Notes under the pieces: model-generated | Told to the model about the DNA's origin: nothing | Seen by the model: the letters and a program-made list of their open reading frames with translations, nothing else | Databases searched by the model: none | Source of the DNA: CAWCOU01 sp963797335 | GTDB taxonomy: Bacteria > Pseudomonadota > Gammaproteobacteria > JAURND01 | DNA length: 64,000 bases | NCBI GenBank assembly: GCA_963797335.1 | Contig: CAWCOU010000006.1 | Span: 434,001-498,000 of the forward strand | Reading direction: 5' to 3' | Shown: positions 27,016 to 35,541 of the stretch, piece by piece | Position numbering within the stretch: position 1 is the stretch's first letter | Layout: each line of letters starts with the position of its first letter | Program-made: the position numbers and the translations under genes

Positions 27016-28914
27016 TTAGTCTGTCAGTTCCGTTTCATGCAAATGGTTAAGATGGGAGATAGGGGATTGTGCATTAGTCAATACATGGCCACCTTGGTAT
27101 TCTGGCACCAATTCCAATAGCAAGGTTTTTAATACGGGTTCATTATAACTGCTTATCGCCTCCTTCATTCGCTGAAGGATCATGGTCAAATCATTCCAAT
27201 CCCTGGTTCGATAAGAGGATTGTAAAATTTTCTCATTACTCGTGGTGATAAGTGGTTCAGATTCGTGAAAAAGTTCTTCGTATAATTTTTCGCCCGGACG
27301 TAACCCGGTATATTGAATTTCAATATCTTCATTGGGAGTCAAGCCCGCCAGCAGGATCATTTGCTCAGCTAAATAGCTAATTTTAATCGGCTCCCCCATA
27401 TCTAGGACGTAAATCTCACCGCCATGGCCCATGGCGGTGGCCTGCAAAATTAATTGCGAAGCTTCCGGTATCGTCATAAAGAATCGGGTAATCTCTGGGT
27501 GGGTGACCGTTACTGGACCGCCTTCCTCAATTTGTTTACGAAACAGCGGCACTACACTGCCAGCAGAGCCCAGCACATTACCAAAGCGCACCGTGATAAA
27601 ACGGGTTTTAGATCGGCTATTATAATTTTGACAGAATATTTCTGCTGCTCGTTTGGTTGCACCCATCACATTGGTTGGGTTTACTGCTTTATCGGTTGAA
27701 ATTAATACAAACTTCTCAACCTGTGCTGCTACGGCCTCCTCAGCCAATACCTGAGTTCCCAGCAGATTATTATGAATCGCGGTTCGCAGTTGATCTTCCA
27801 ACATCGGCACATGCTTATAAGCGGCGGCATGGAAAATCATATCAATGGGATACTGACACATCACTTGCCGAACAGCCATTCTATCGGTCACATCGACGAG
27901 GTGGCCAATTAAATGGATATCGGGGAATTTTTGGCTGATTTCCATTTTCAATGCATAGAGATTGAACTCATTCTGCTCAAGTACATGCAGTTTTTTAGGA
28001 TTCAATCGGGCAATTTGTCGACAGAGTTCAGCGCCAATAGAGCCACCGCCACCAGAGACTAATACCGATTTTTCTTCAATGACACCCCGGATTAATTGCC
28101 AATCCAACGATATGGAGTCCCGGCCTAGCAAATCTTCTAAGGAGACCTCTCTTAAGCCCTCGATTCTAATGCTGCCATTGGTCAGATCGTTTAACCCAGG
28201 CAAGGTGCGAAAAGGAATGCCAGAAGCTTCACAGTAGCCGACGATACGCCGCATACTGACTGATCGGGCCGAAGGTATGGCGATAATGATAAGATCGATA
28301 TCGAAGCGTTTTACCAATTCTGGGATATTTTTTGTTTTTCCGACCACTCGGATGCCATGAATTTCCTGACCTTTTTTTATGGGTTGGTCATCCACAAACG
28401 CAATGGCCTGATACTCACGATTAACATGGCGTTTTAGATCGCGGGCAATACCCTCTCCAGCATGGCCAGCACCAATAATTAATACGCGTTTCCCCTGCTT
28501 TGCCCCCTGGTCTTTTGACCATCGGTAAAGTAACCGAGAGCCACCAAGCAATACGATAAGTAACAGCGCATACAAGGGGAATATAGAGCGGGGCAGCTCT
28601 AAGAGTCGTTTATCAATAAACAGCACCAAAATAGTTAGAACGACTGCCGTTGAGACGGCTTTTACGATACGGATCAGGTCGGGTAATGAAGCGAAGCGCC
28701 AGATGCCACGATATAGGCCAAAAATGAAATAAAATGAGACCTGAATAAGTAGCAATATAGGTAGAATTGCATCGGCCTGGTGTAGATTATGGTGGGGGAT
28801 ATGCCCTAAATTAAAACGCAACCAATAGGCTGCAAACCAGGCAATGGCAATCATGGCGATATCATGCACAACGACGATAATTCTATTTATTATCGGATTT
28901 CCAAAAATTTTCAC
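27016..28914 (-). CDS. Membrane NDP-sugar 4,6-dehydratase (WbpM/PglF/CapD family)
   Basis: Converts UDP-GlcNAc to the 4-keto-6-deoxy intermediate of amino-sugar synthesis. The 632-residue protein has four N-terminal membrane helices (first 110 residues), a CoA-binding-like Rossmann domain (VLIIGAGHAGEGIARDL) and the catalytic SDR domain: SGGGGSIGAELCRQI for NAD, FHAAAYKHVPMLE, and the STDKAVNPTNVMGATKRA region. The YxxxK Tyr is replaced by Met in MGATK, as is usual for this family. It heads a three-gene reverse-strand unit with ugd and the SDR. Facing it are the aminotransferase, acetyltransferase and phosphoglycosyl transferase needed to complete a bacillosamine-type pathway. Confidence 0.9.
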   Translation of the reverse strand: MKIFGNPIINRIIVVVHDIAMIAIAWFAAYWLRFNLGHIPHHNLHQADAILPILLLIQVSFYFIFGLYRGIWRFASLPDLIRIVKAVSTAVVLTILVLFIDKRLLELPRSIFPLYALLLIVLLGGSRLLYRWSKDQGAKQGKRVLIIGAGHAGEGIARDLKRHVNREYQAIAFVDDQPIKKGQEIHGIRVVGKTKNIPELVKRFDIDLIIIAIPSARSVSMRRIVGYCEASGIPFRTLPGLNDLTNGSIRIEGLREVSLEDLLGRDSISLDWQLIRGVIEEKSVLVSGGGGSIGAELCRQIARLNPKKLHVLEQNEFNLYALKMEISQKFPDIHLIGHLVDVTDRMAVRQVMCQYPIDMIFHAAAYKHVPMLEDQLRTAIHNNLLGTQVLAEEAVAAQVEKFVLISTDKAVNPTNVMGATKRAAEIFCQNYNSRSKTRFITVRFGNVLGSAGSVVPLFRKQIEEGGPVTVTHPEITRFFMTIPEASQLILQATAMGHGGEIYVLDMGEPIKISYLAEQMILLAGLTPNEDIEIQYTGLRPGEKLYEELFHESEPLITTSNEKILQSSYRTRDWNDLTMILQRMKEAISSYNEPVLKTLLLELVPEYQGGHVLTNAQSPISHLNHLHETELTD

Positions 28915-29221
28915 AAGTAATATCCAAAAGCTAAAGTATTCTTTTCATATTGAGAAGAGAAATGGGTTCCCTTAATATAAGCTTAAAGATTTTAAAGATC
29001 TCTAAGTAACTGGCTTAAGGAAAGTTTGCTCATAAAACCGATGATGGTTTTATTTTATCAATCTCTGCGACGGATGAGTAGTTTTTTATACTGAGTTCAA
29101 CCATTTATGATAAAATTATTCGTACAATCTGGGTTATTTGCAAAAATACTATGCCCTGTATTACTATCACAAAAGGTTACAAATACTTTTGCCATAGCGT
29201 CGTGGCAGCTCACGGGAGTTG
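28915..29221. other. 307-bp divergent intergenic region between the two sugar operons
   Basis: This AT-rich gap separates the WbpM-type gene (leftward) from the NeuD-like gene (rightward) and must hold both promoters. I see no clean sigma-70 pair, no JUMPstart-like element and no RNA gene. CAAAAGG and CTTTTG near 29169-29191 form a short weak dyad. GGGAG at 29214-29218 is the ribosome site of the next gene. Confidence 0.4.
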
Positions 29222-29872
29222 ATGTTGGATAAACCAAAATTATTGATTATAGGCGCCGGCGGCCATGGCAAAGTCGTGGCTGACATCGCTAATCAATCCG
29301 GTCTGTGGCGTGAAATCGCTTTTTTAGATGATAAATACCCAGAAGTCACCCAATTATGCCAATGGCCAATACTCGCCAAATTAGCAGACGCAGCTCATTT
29401 TAAAGACGAGTATAATTATGCCGTGATTGCCATCGGTAATAATTCGCAACGTATGCTGCAAATGACCGCTTTAAAAGCATTGGGTTATTCTTTTCCTGTG
29501 ATTCGCCATAATTCAGCCATTGTTAGTTCGGGAGCTGAAATTCATGAAGGGGTTGTTATTTCTCCCGGCGCCATTGTTAATATAGGCGCTTGTGTGAAAG
29601 CCGGCGTTATTATTAATAGCGCAGCTATTATAGAGCATGATTGCGTATTAGATGAGGGGGTGCATATTTCGCCCCGGGTTGCCCTGGCTGGAGGGGTGCA
29701 AGTAGGAAAGCAGAGTTGGCTGGGTATTGGCGCTACGGTCATCGCGAACAAACGTATTGGTGACTATGTTTTGGTGGGTGCGGGGGCCGTTGTTATTGAC
29801 GATCTACCCGATCATATAACCGCAGTCGGGGTTCCAGCCAAAAAATTAGTGCAGTCAACCATTTCTGCCTGA
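29222..29872 (+). CDS. NeuD/PglD-family sugar O/N-acetyltransferase
   Basis: A left-handed beta-helix acetyltransferase of 216 residues. The N-terminal Rossmann-like part is LLIIGAGGHGKVVADIA; the C-terminal hexapeptide repeats include GVVISPGAIVNIGACVKAG, and the catalytic-type His is in AAIIEHDCVLDEG. The family includes PglD (UDP-4-amino-sugar N-acetyltransferase) and NeuD (sialic acid O-acetylation). With the neighbouring aminotransferase, phosphoglycosyl transferase and dehydratase, the PglD role is most likely. ATG at 29222 has GGGAG four bases upstream; the in-frame TTG at 29219 is less likely. Confidence 0.88.
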   Translation: MLDKPKLLIIGAGGHGKVVADIANQSGLWREIAFLDDKYPEVTQLCQWPILAKLADAAHFKDEYNYAVIAIGNNSQRMLQMTALKALGYSFPVIRHNSAIVSSGAEIHEGVVISPGAIVNIGACVKAGVIINSAAIIEHDCVLDEGVHISPRVALAGGVQVGKQSWLGIGATVIANKRIGDYVLVGAGAVVIDDLPDHITAVGVPAKKLVQSTISA

Positions 29873-29962
29873 AACGGTTGAGATCAACGCCCTGGGTTGA
29901 GTAACTCTCGAAATTCAGTTAAACTTTTGTGCAAATATTACCCAAATGGGAACCATAGCCGC

Positions 29963-30598
29963 ATGAAGATCCCCGCTACCATGAGCCACTTCTTTAACCG
30001 GATAATCGACATCAGCTTCTCCTTACTGGCTCTTGCGTTTTTTGCTATCCCCATGCTTGTGATTGCCATCCTCATCCAATGGCAGATGGGGGGGCCTATC
30101 CTATTTCGACAAACCCGGCCTGGTCTTGGCGGCAAGCTTTTTACCCTATACAAATTCCGAACTATGATTGAAACCCAGGGCCCGGCCTCGGATGCCATGC
30201 GCCTAACACCGATTGGTCAATGGCTGCGCGCCAGCAGTTTGGATGAATTACCTCAACTACTGAATGTCTTAAAAGGGGATATCCGCCTAGTGGGCCCAAG
30301 GCCCTTGCTTCCAGAATATTTACCTCTTTATACTCGTGATCAGGCCAGGCGCCATGAAGTCAAGCCCGGCATTACCGGTTGGGCGCAGATAAACGGTCGT
30401 AATGCCCTTTCCTGGGAAGAAAAATTCAAATTAGATCTGTGGTATGTGGATAACCAATCACTCTGGCTTGATCTAAAAATTATCTGGTTAACATTTTTAA
30501 AAGTTATTCGGAGGTCCAATATAAACCAGCCAGGACAGGCGACTGCTGAACGATTCATGGGCAATAGGACAACAAATACAGAAATCATCAACAAATAA
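29963..30598 (+). CDS. Undecaprenyl-phosphate phosphoglycosyl transferase (PglC-like)
   Basis: Transfers a sugar-1-phosphate from a UDP-sugar to undecaprenyl phosphate, the first membrane step of glycan assembly. About 211 residues from ATG 29963. A single N-terminal reentrant hydrophobic helix (ISFSLLALAFFAIPMLVIAI) is followed by GGPILFRQTRPGLGGK, YKFRTM, SLDELPQL (catalytic Asp-Glu pair), LVGPRPLLPEY and PGITGWAQINGRN, all signatures of the small monotopic PGT family. Starts at an upstream TTG (29897) would add 22 unrelated residues. It lies between the acetyltransferase and aminotransferase genes, same strand. Confidence 0.92.
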   Translation: MKIPATMSHFFNRIIDISFSLLALAFFAIPMLVIAILIQWQMGGPILFRQTRPGLGGKLFTLYKFRTMIETQGPASDAMRLTPIGQWLRASSLDELPQLLNVLKGDIRLVGPRPLLPEYLPLYTRDQARRHEVKPGITGWAQINGRNALSWEEKFKLDLWYVDNQSLWLDLKIIWLTFLKVIRRSNINQPGQATAERFMGNRTTNTEIINK

Positions 30599-30632
30599 GC
30601 ACGCATAGAGACACACTACCCGAGCATTCACT

Positions 30633-31832
30633 ATGAACCATACTTTATTTCCACCCTGGCCTTTTATTGCCGAAGATGAAATAACCGCTGTTAACCAAGT
30701 CTTACGTTCAGGTAAAGTCAATTATCTGACCGGCAGCGAAGGTCGTCTCTTTGAACGTGAATTCGCCGACAGCATCGGCCGCCGACATGGTATCGCCTTG
30801 GCAAACGGCACCTTGGCCTTAGAATTAGCGTTGCACGTACTGGGAATTGGCCCAGGGGATGAAGTTATTGTCCCTTGCCGTACGTTCATCGCCACCGCTA
30901 GTTGCGTCGCTATGCGCGGCGCCACCCCGGTAGTAGCCGATATTGCTCAAGACAGCCAAAACATCACGGCTGAAACCATTGCACCCCACCTAACCGAACG
31001 CACCAAGGCGATTATTCCAGTACACCTGGCCGGTTTGACTTGCGATATGGACCCCATCATGGCCTTAGCCCGTCAACATAATCTCTATGTCATTGAAGAC
31101 TGTGCTCAAGCCGTCGGTAGCCGCTATAAGGGTAAACCCGCCGGCTCTTTCGGTGACCTGGCTGCGTTTTCTTTTTGTCAGGATAAAATTATCACCACCG
31201 CTGGCGAAGGAGGGATGTTGGTGCTTAATGACGACCATTTATTCCGCCAAGCCTGGGCTTTTAAAGATCATGGCAAGGATTACGATTTAGTCGTGCAAGA
31301 AAAAACTCAGCCGGGATTCCGCTGGTTGCATAATCAATTTGGCACTAATTGGCGCCTGAGCGAAGTACAATCCGCCGTCGGTCGAATACAATTGCAAAAA
31401 GTGCCAGCCTGGGTGGAACAGCGCCGGAAAAATGCCACCGCCTTGACCAATGCATTCGCCAAAATACCTGCGCTCACAGTGCACTTACCTTCCGAGGATT
31501 ATTACCATAGCTACTATAAGTTTTATGCCTTTGTACGCCCGGAGTTACTAAAACCCGATTGGAATCGCGACCGTATCCTAGCGGCTATTAATGCGCAAGG
31601 CATGCCTTGTTTCTCTGGCATCTGTCCTGAAATTTATCAAGAGGCCGCCTTCACCGAATCGGCTTTCCGCGTTGACAAACGATTGCCTATAGCCCAAAAC
31701 CTAGGCGAGACCAGTTTGATGTTTCTAGTACATCCCACCTGCGATGACAAGGACATGGAAAGGGTTTCTCAGGTAGTTAATGAGGTTATGCAGGAAGCTT
31801 CCTTGAAGATAGTTCATGCGCAATGTGCCTAA
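30633..31832 (+). CDS. DegT/DnrJ/EryC1-family PLP sugar aminotransferase (PglE-like)
   Basis: A 399-residue PLP enzyme that aminates keto-sugars. ANGTLALELALHVLGIGPGDE and PCRTFIATAS are the substrate/PLP region; VIEDCAQAVGS holds the Asp binding the PLP nitrogen; FSFCQDKIITTAGEGG contains the Schiff-base lysine. The protein is of ordinary family length. With a WbpM-type 4,6-dehydratase and a NeuD/PglD acetyltransferase it supports synthesis of a 2,4-diamino-2,4,6-trideoxy sugar. Last gene of the rightward trio; a family B repeat follows eight bases after the stop. Confidence 0.9.
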   Translation: MNHTLFPPWPFIAEDEITAVNQVLRSGKVNYLTGSEGRLFEREFADSIGRRHGIALANGTLALELALHVLGIGPGDEVIVPCRTFIATASCVAMRGATPVVADIAQDSQNITAETIAPHLTERTKAIIPVHLAGLTCDMDPIMALARQHNLYVIEDCAQAVGSRYKGKPAGSFGDLAAFSFCQDKIITTAGEGGMLVLNDDHLFRQAWAFKDHGKDYDLVVQEKTQPGFRWLHNQFGTNWRLSEVQSAVGRIQLQKVPAWVEQRRKNATALTNAFAKIPALTVHLPSEDYYHSYYKFYAFVRPELLKPDWNRDRILAAINAQGMPCFSGICPEIYQEAAFTESAFRVDKRLPIAQNLGETSLMFLVHPTCDDKDMERVSQVVNEVMQEASLKIVHAQCA

Positions 31833-31840
31833 GGGCATAC

Positions 31841-32093
31841 GCGTCAACTTAAGGAAAACATCTTGAAATATCCTTCTCCCCTTGTGGGAGAAGGTGCCCG
31901 TAAGGGCGGATGAGGGGTAAAAACAAGGTTAAACGCTACTTCTAACTTTCCAGAAAAAAATGACAGCATAACCCATAGCTCTTTATTTTTTTGGAAAATT
32001 TTTAGCCTGATTTTGACCTCTTTATTTACCCCTCATTCGCCTTCGGCACCTTCTCCCACAGGGGGAGAAGGAGTTCTTTTCTTAAGTTGACGC
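31841..32093. repeat. Family B palindromic repeat (MITE-like), 253-bp copy
   Basis: The ends are GCGTCAACTTAAGG (31841 onward) and its near-exact reverse complement ending at 32093. Inside lies a second inverted repeat of nearly 50 bp: CCTTCTCCCCTTGTGGGAGA at 31870 onward against the complementary stretch ending near 32071. The whole unit can fold back. No coding capacity. The short copy at 8135-8215 shares the ends and the inner hairpin. From 32094 to the 4.5S RNA at 32191 I see nothing beyond a promoter region without a clear consensus. Confidence 0.8.
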
Positions 32094-32190
32094 CTATGGT
32101 GACTAAGGGTGGTCCTTGCCATATGAAACACCAACAGGTAAACTCACCCTCCTTGATTCGGCCAGGTATTACGGCCGTCTAACTGTGCAT

Positions 32191-32305
32191 GGGTGGCTTG
32201 TCGGTCCCTTCGCAGCGATATATTGCAAACCCCGTCAGGCCCGGAAGGGAGCAGCGGTAGTGATAGATTCGAGTGCCGGAGTGTGGCTGATTGAGCTACC
32301 CACCC
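32191..32305 (+). ncRNA. ffs: 4.5S RNA (signal recognition particle RNA)
   Basis: The SRP RNA binds Ffh and targets nascent membrane proteins. The conserved Ffh-binding hairpin GTCAGGCCCGGAAGGGAGCA lies near 32237-32256, and the outer stem pairs GGGTGG at 32191 with CCACCC ending at 32305. Length (about 115 nt) and order match the 114-nt E. coli RNA. The dnaX gene begins 27 bp later, a common bacterial arrangement. Confidence 0.95.
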
Positions 32306-32332
32306 TATTTGTGACCCCTTGAGCCAGATGTG

Positions 32333-33943
32333 ATGGGTAATTATTCCGTATTAGCCCGTAAATGGCGGCCACGCAGCTTCACGGATGTCGTAGGTCAAAC
32401 ACCCGTTGTGCAGGCATTGACCAATGCCTTAACACAAAATCGCCTCCACCATGCTTATTTATTTACCGGCACTCGCGGCGTTGGCAAAACCAGTATTGCT
32501 CGTCTATTGGCTAAATCCCTCAATTGCCAACAAGGCGTTACCGCCACTCCCTGCAATCAATGCCCTGCTTGCGAAGCCATTAACCAAGGTCGCTTTCTTG
32601 ATCTCCTGGAAATTGACGCAGCCTCCCGCACCAAAGTCGAAGATACCCGCGATCTCCTAGATAATGTTCAATATGCGCCTACCCAAGGCCGCTACAAAGT
32701 GTATCTCATCGACGAAGTGCACATGCTCTCCAACCATAGCTTCAATGCCTTATTGAAAACCTTGGAAGAGCCACCCGAACACGTTAAATTTTTACTGGCC
32801 ACCACTGATCCTCAGCGCTTACCCGTCACGATTTTGTCGCGTTGCTTACAATTCCATTTGAAAAGCTTATCCATAGAACAGCTGGCTACGCAGCTAAGCC
32901 ACATCGTTGAGCAAGAACAGATTACTTATGAGCCAAAAGCCTTGCTCTATTTAGCACAAGCCGCTCAAGGCAGTATGCGTGACGCACTCAGTTTGACGGA
33001 CCAAGCCATTGCCTACGGCAATGGTCAATTAAGCAGCCAGGAAGTGGAGATTTTACTGGGGCGCACTCAACCGGCATTGGTACGGATGCTACTTCAGCAT
33101 ATCGTCGATAGGCAGGCGGAACCATTATTGCAGCAGGTCCGTGAATTAATGGCGAACGGTGCCGATTTCCTCGCTGTTTTAGAGGAACTCATTTCTCTAC
33201 TGCATCAAATTGCGGTACAGCAAGTCGTTCCCGGCTTTAATCCCGAGGATGGTGTGGATACTGAAGAGATCACTGCCCTGGCCAGTCGTTTAACAGCGGA
33301 AGAAGTCCAGTTGTATTATCAAATTGCTTTATTGGGTCGACGCGATCTACCTTTGGCGCCCACGCCACGCGGTGGGTTTGAGATGGTATTACTACGCATG
33401 CTGGCGTTTCGTCCCCATGCCTCCCAGGTGCTAGATGCCGGCCAAAATCATCAGCCATCTATTCAAAAACAAAACCCACCGCCTGCTCCTCAGTTAAAGT
33501 CATTACCTGAACCCACGGTTATGGCTGCACCTCAAAAACCCACTCCCACCACAAGTCCGGCAGCACCTAACCAGTGGAGCGAATTATTAGCTAAGCTGAA
33601 TTTGCAAGGCGTGGCGTATATGGTGGGTTTAAATTGTACTTTAGTGGCGCAAAACGAGGATAGTATTCACTTATTATTGGATAAGCAGCATGCACTTTTA
33701 CTAAATTCTAATGTTCAACAGCGCCTGCATACCGCCATTAATGAATATTTTCAAAAATCCATGCAATTGCAAATTAGTACAGGTACACTTACCTCCGTTA
33801 CACCGGCAGAGATAGATCGATCGCGCCGAGTACAGCAGCAGATTGCTGCGACGACAGCCATCACCGATGATGAGCATGTCAAGACGTTGGTCGACCGATT
33901 TGATGCGAGGGTTATCCCCCATTCGATTATTACAAAGGGTTAG
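32333..33943 (+). CDS. dnaX: DNA polymerase III subunits gamma/tau
   Basis: Clamp-loader ATPase of the replicative polymerase. The 536-residue protein starts VLARKWRPRSF and has Walker A GTRGVGKTS, a four-Cys zinc site (CQQG...PCNQCPAC), Walker B-type LIDEVHML and the SRC sensor motif ILSRCLQF. Domain III and a Pro-rich linker (about 370-410) follow, with a short C-terminal domain. I see no A-AAA-AAG slippery heptamer, so a separately frameshifted gamma form is not indicated. ATG 32333 is preferred over the overlapping GTG 32330. First gene of the dnaX-ybaB-recR cluster. Confidence 0.96.
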   Translation: MGNYSVLARKWRPRSFTDVVGQTPVVQALTNALTQNRLHHAYLFTGTRGVGKTSIARLLAKSLNCQQGVTATPCNQCPACEAINQGRFLDLLEIDAASRTKVEDTRDLLDNVQYAPTQGRYKVYLIDEVHMLSNHSFNALLKTLEEPPEHVKFLLATTDPQRLPVTILSRCLQFHLKSLSIEQLATQLSHIVEQEQITYEPKALLYLAQAAQGSMRDALSLTDQAIAYGNGQLSSQEVEILLGRTQPALVRMLLQHIVDRQAEPLLQQVRELMANGADFLAVLEELISLLHQIAVQQVVPGFNPEDGVDTEEITALASRLTAEEVQLYYQIALLGRRDLPLAPTPRGGFEMVLLRMLAFRPHASQVLDAGQNHQPSIQKQNPPPAPQLKSLPEPTVMAAPQKPTPTTSPAAPNQWSELLAKLNLQGVAYMVGLNCTLVAQNEDSIHLLLDKQHALLLNSNVQQRLHTAINEYFQKSMQLQISTGTLTSVTPAEIDRSRRVQQQIAATTAITDDEHVKTLVDRFDARVIPHSIITKG

Positions 33944-34031
33944 CCTGGCTTCAGATCTAGCCTGAGTTTGCATAAATTTGTATTATAATTAATAATATAA
34001 CTATAAACTTTAACCATGAGGAATGAAAATT

Positions 34032-34406
34032 ATGACTACCCCGAATGTGCCAGGCATGATGAATACCCAAGTCATTGATTTTTTGAAAGATAAAGGTCAA
34101 GAGATGGTTCAGCACTTTCAAAAAATGCAAGAAGAATTAGCAAAGCGAGAAGTCACCGGTTTGGGCGGTGTTGAAGATTCCGACGAAATTTTCGTTAAAG
34201 TTATTATCAATGGTTTACAAGAAGCTAAGAAAGTGATTGTTGGTAAGGGTGCGATAGAAGAAGGTGCCGGTGTGGTCGGTGAGCTCACGGTTGCCGCTAT
34301 CAATAATGCGATGGAAAAAATCAAAACCACGATGCAAGGCGAAGTGATGAAAGTTTATGAAAAGTCGGGCTTGCCGTTGAATGAGGAAGGGAAAGAAGAC
34401 GAATAA
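34032..34406 (+). CDS. ybaB: YbaB/EbfC-family nucleoid-associated protein
   Basis: A 124-residue small DNA-binding protein. Although diverged, it keeps the family features: the helical FQKMQEELAKREVTG, a short VKVIINGLQEAKKVIVGKGA beta region, ELTVAAINNAMEKI and the near-terminal SGLPL. Its position between dnaX and recR is the standard ybaB locus. The ribosome site GAGGA lies directly against an ATG at 34023, so the ATG at 34032, eight to nine bases away, is the likelier start. It is more acidic at the C-terminus (NEEGKEDE) than typical homologues. Confidence 0.88.
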   Translation: MTTPNVPGMMNTQVIDFLKDKGQEMVQHFQKMQEELAKREVTGLGGVEDSDEIFVKVIINGLQEAKKVIVGKGAIEEGAGVVGELTVAAINNAMEKIKTTMQGEVMKVYEKSGLPLNEEGKEDE

Positions 34407-34586
34407 ACTGTTTGGTCCTCTCTTTGGGGCATGGATGCTAACCTTAGCTTAAATGCCCCATTTCTCCTCGTTGTCCCTTGTAAACCAATTCCCTATTAAA
34501 CTGCGTGCTTTCTAAAAAGAAAGCGGAGCTAGTTCGCGCGTGAAGTATCCCCTGCTCTGAGCCATAGGATAGGGGAGCCACCTCGC

Positions 34587-34697
34587 GCATGAAGTATCCC
34601 AGGGGCTGGCTGCAAACACGCATAAATACATCCTTCGTAGCTCCCGTGTCATCCATGAATTAGAGGGTTTGCATCCAGCCCCTGGGATACTTCATGC
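34587..34697. repeat. 111-bp fold-back element between ybaB and recR
   Basis: GCATGAAGTATCCCAGGGGC and the next eleven bases (34587-34617) recur in near-complementary form at 34667-34697 (arms of 31 bp). A partial extra copy of the arm (GAAGTATCCCCTG) lies at about 34542. It fills part of the 534-bp gap 34407-34940, which also holds a family A element and, at 34422-34456, a short TGGGGCAT/ATGCCCCA dyad that may terminate ybaB. Confidence 0.65.
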
Positions 34698-34721
34698 TTA
34701 CTCAGTACAACATAGGGCTAG

Positions 34722-34835
34722 GGTATGCACACATCTTTTTTAGTCAACTGTGAGTGAGTATTAGATTAGGGGTTTACAGTGCTAATCGTTAATCCGGTGC
34801 CTACTCACAGTTGACTAAAAAGATGTGTGCATACC
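34722..34835. repeat. Family A repeat, short ('empty') form
   Basis: The terminal inverted repeats are GGTATGCACACATCTTTT (plus TAGTCAACTGTGAGT) at the left and the complementary sequence ending GTGTGCATACC at 34835. The 114-bp unit contains only ATTAGATTAGGGGTTTACAG plus TGCTAATCG in the middle. Copies at 55954-56244 and 36413-36670 carry an extra palindromic core exactly there. No coding capacity. Confidence 0.85.
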
Positions 34836-34940
34836 TGTATAGGGACAGGACATGCCTGACACAGAGGGAGAAGGAGTTTGGACATCATAGACCTAATTAG
34901 TTACTATTTTAATTATTATCCTTAATGAGAAAGTGCTGAT

Positions 34941-35534
34941 ATGTTCACTCCTTTAGTTCAACAACTCATAGATCATTTACGCTGTCTTGCTGGTGTGGGG
35001 CCTAAGTCAGCTCAGCGTATTGCTTTTCAATTGTTGGAACGCCATCGTGATACTGGGTTATCCTTGGCAAAAATAATGACGCAAGCGCTGACTGAGGTCG
35101 GGCATTGTCAACGTTGTCGAACATTTTCTGAGAAACCTGTCTGCCCGTTGTGTGCTAATCCTAGCAGAAACACGGGGCAACTCTGCATTGTTGAGAATCC
35201 GGCGGATGTGTTTGCTTTGGAGCAGACGCATAGTTTTCATGGGCTTTATTTTGTGTTGATGGGCCATTTGTCTCCTTTGGATGGTGTTGGTCCGGAGGAG
35301 TTGCATTTGCCGGTTTTGATGGAGCGGATAAGTAGCGAGCCTATTCAAGAGGTTATTTTGGCGACTAATCCTACGGTTGAGGGTGAGGCTACGGCGCATT
35401 ATATCAGCCATCTTTTGCAAAATAGGGATCTTAAGATTAGCCGTATTGCCCATGGGGTGCCATTGGATGGGGAGTTGGGTTATTTGGATGCTGGCACCTT
35501 GGCTCGGGCGCTAACTGCTAGAACGGTTGTTTAA
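34941..35534 (+). CDS. recR: Recombination protein RecR
   Basis: Acts with RecO (and RecF) to load RecA at single-strand gaps. The 197-residue protein has the helix-hairpin-helix (CLAGVGPKSAQRIAFQLL), the four-Cys zinc motif (CQRCRTFSEKPVCPLC) near residues 55-72, and the Toprim domain (LCIVENPADVFALEQ; ATNPTVEGEATAHYI). Full length. The next gene, ygfZ, begins just after or overlapping its stop, so the two are likely co-transcribed. Confidence 0.97.
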   Translation: MFTPLVQQLIDHLRCLAGVGPKSAQRIAFQLLERHRDTGLSLAKIMTQALTEVGHCQRCRTFSEKPVCPLCANPSRNTGQLCIVENPADVFALEQTHSFHGLYFVLMGHLSPLDGVGPEELHLPVLMERISSEPIQEVILATNPTVEGEATAHYISHLLQNRDLKISRIAHGVPLDGELGYLDAGTLARALTARTVV

Positions 35535-35541
35535 GCACGCT

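Noticed and set aside
32333..33943. Programmed frameshift in dnaX
   Set aside because: No A-AAA-AAG heptamer with a following stem was seen.
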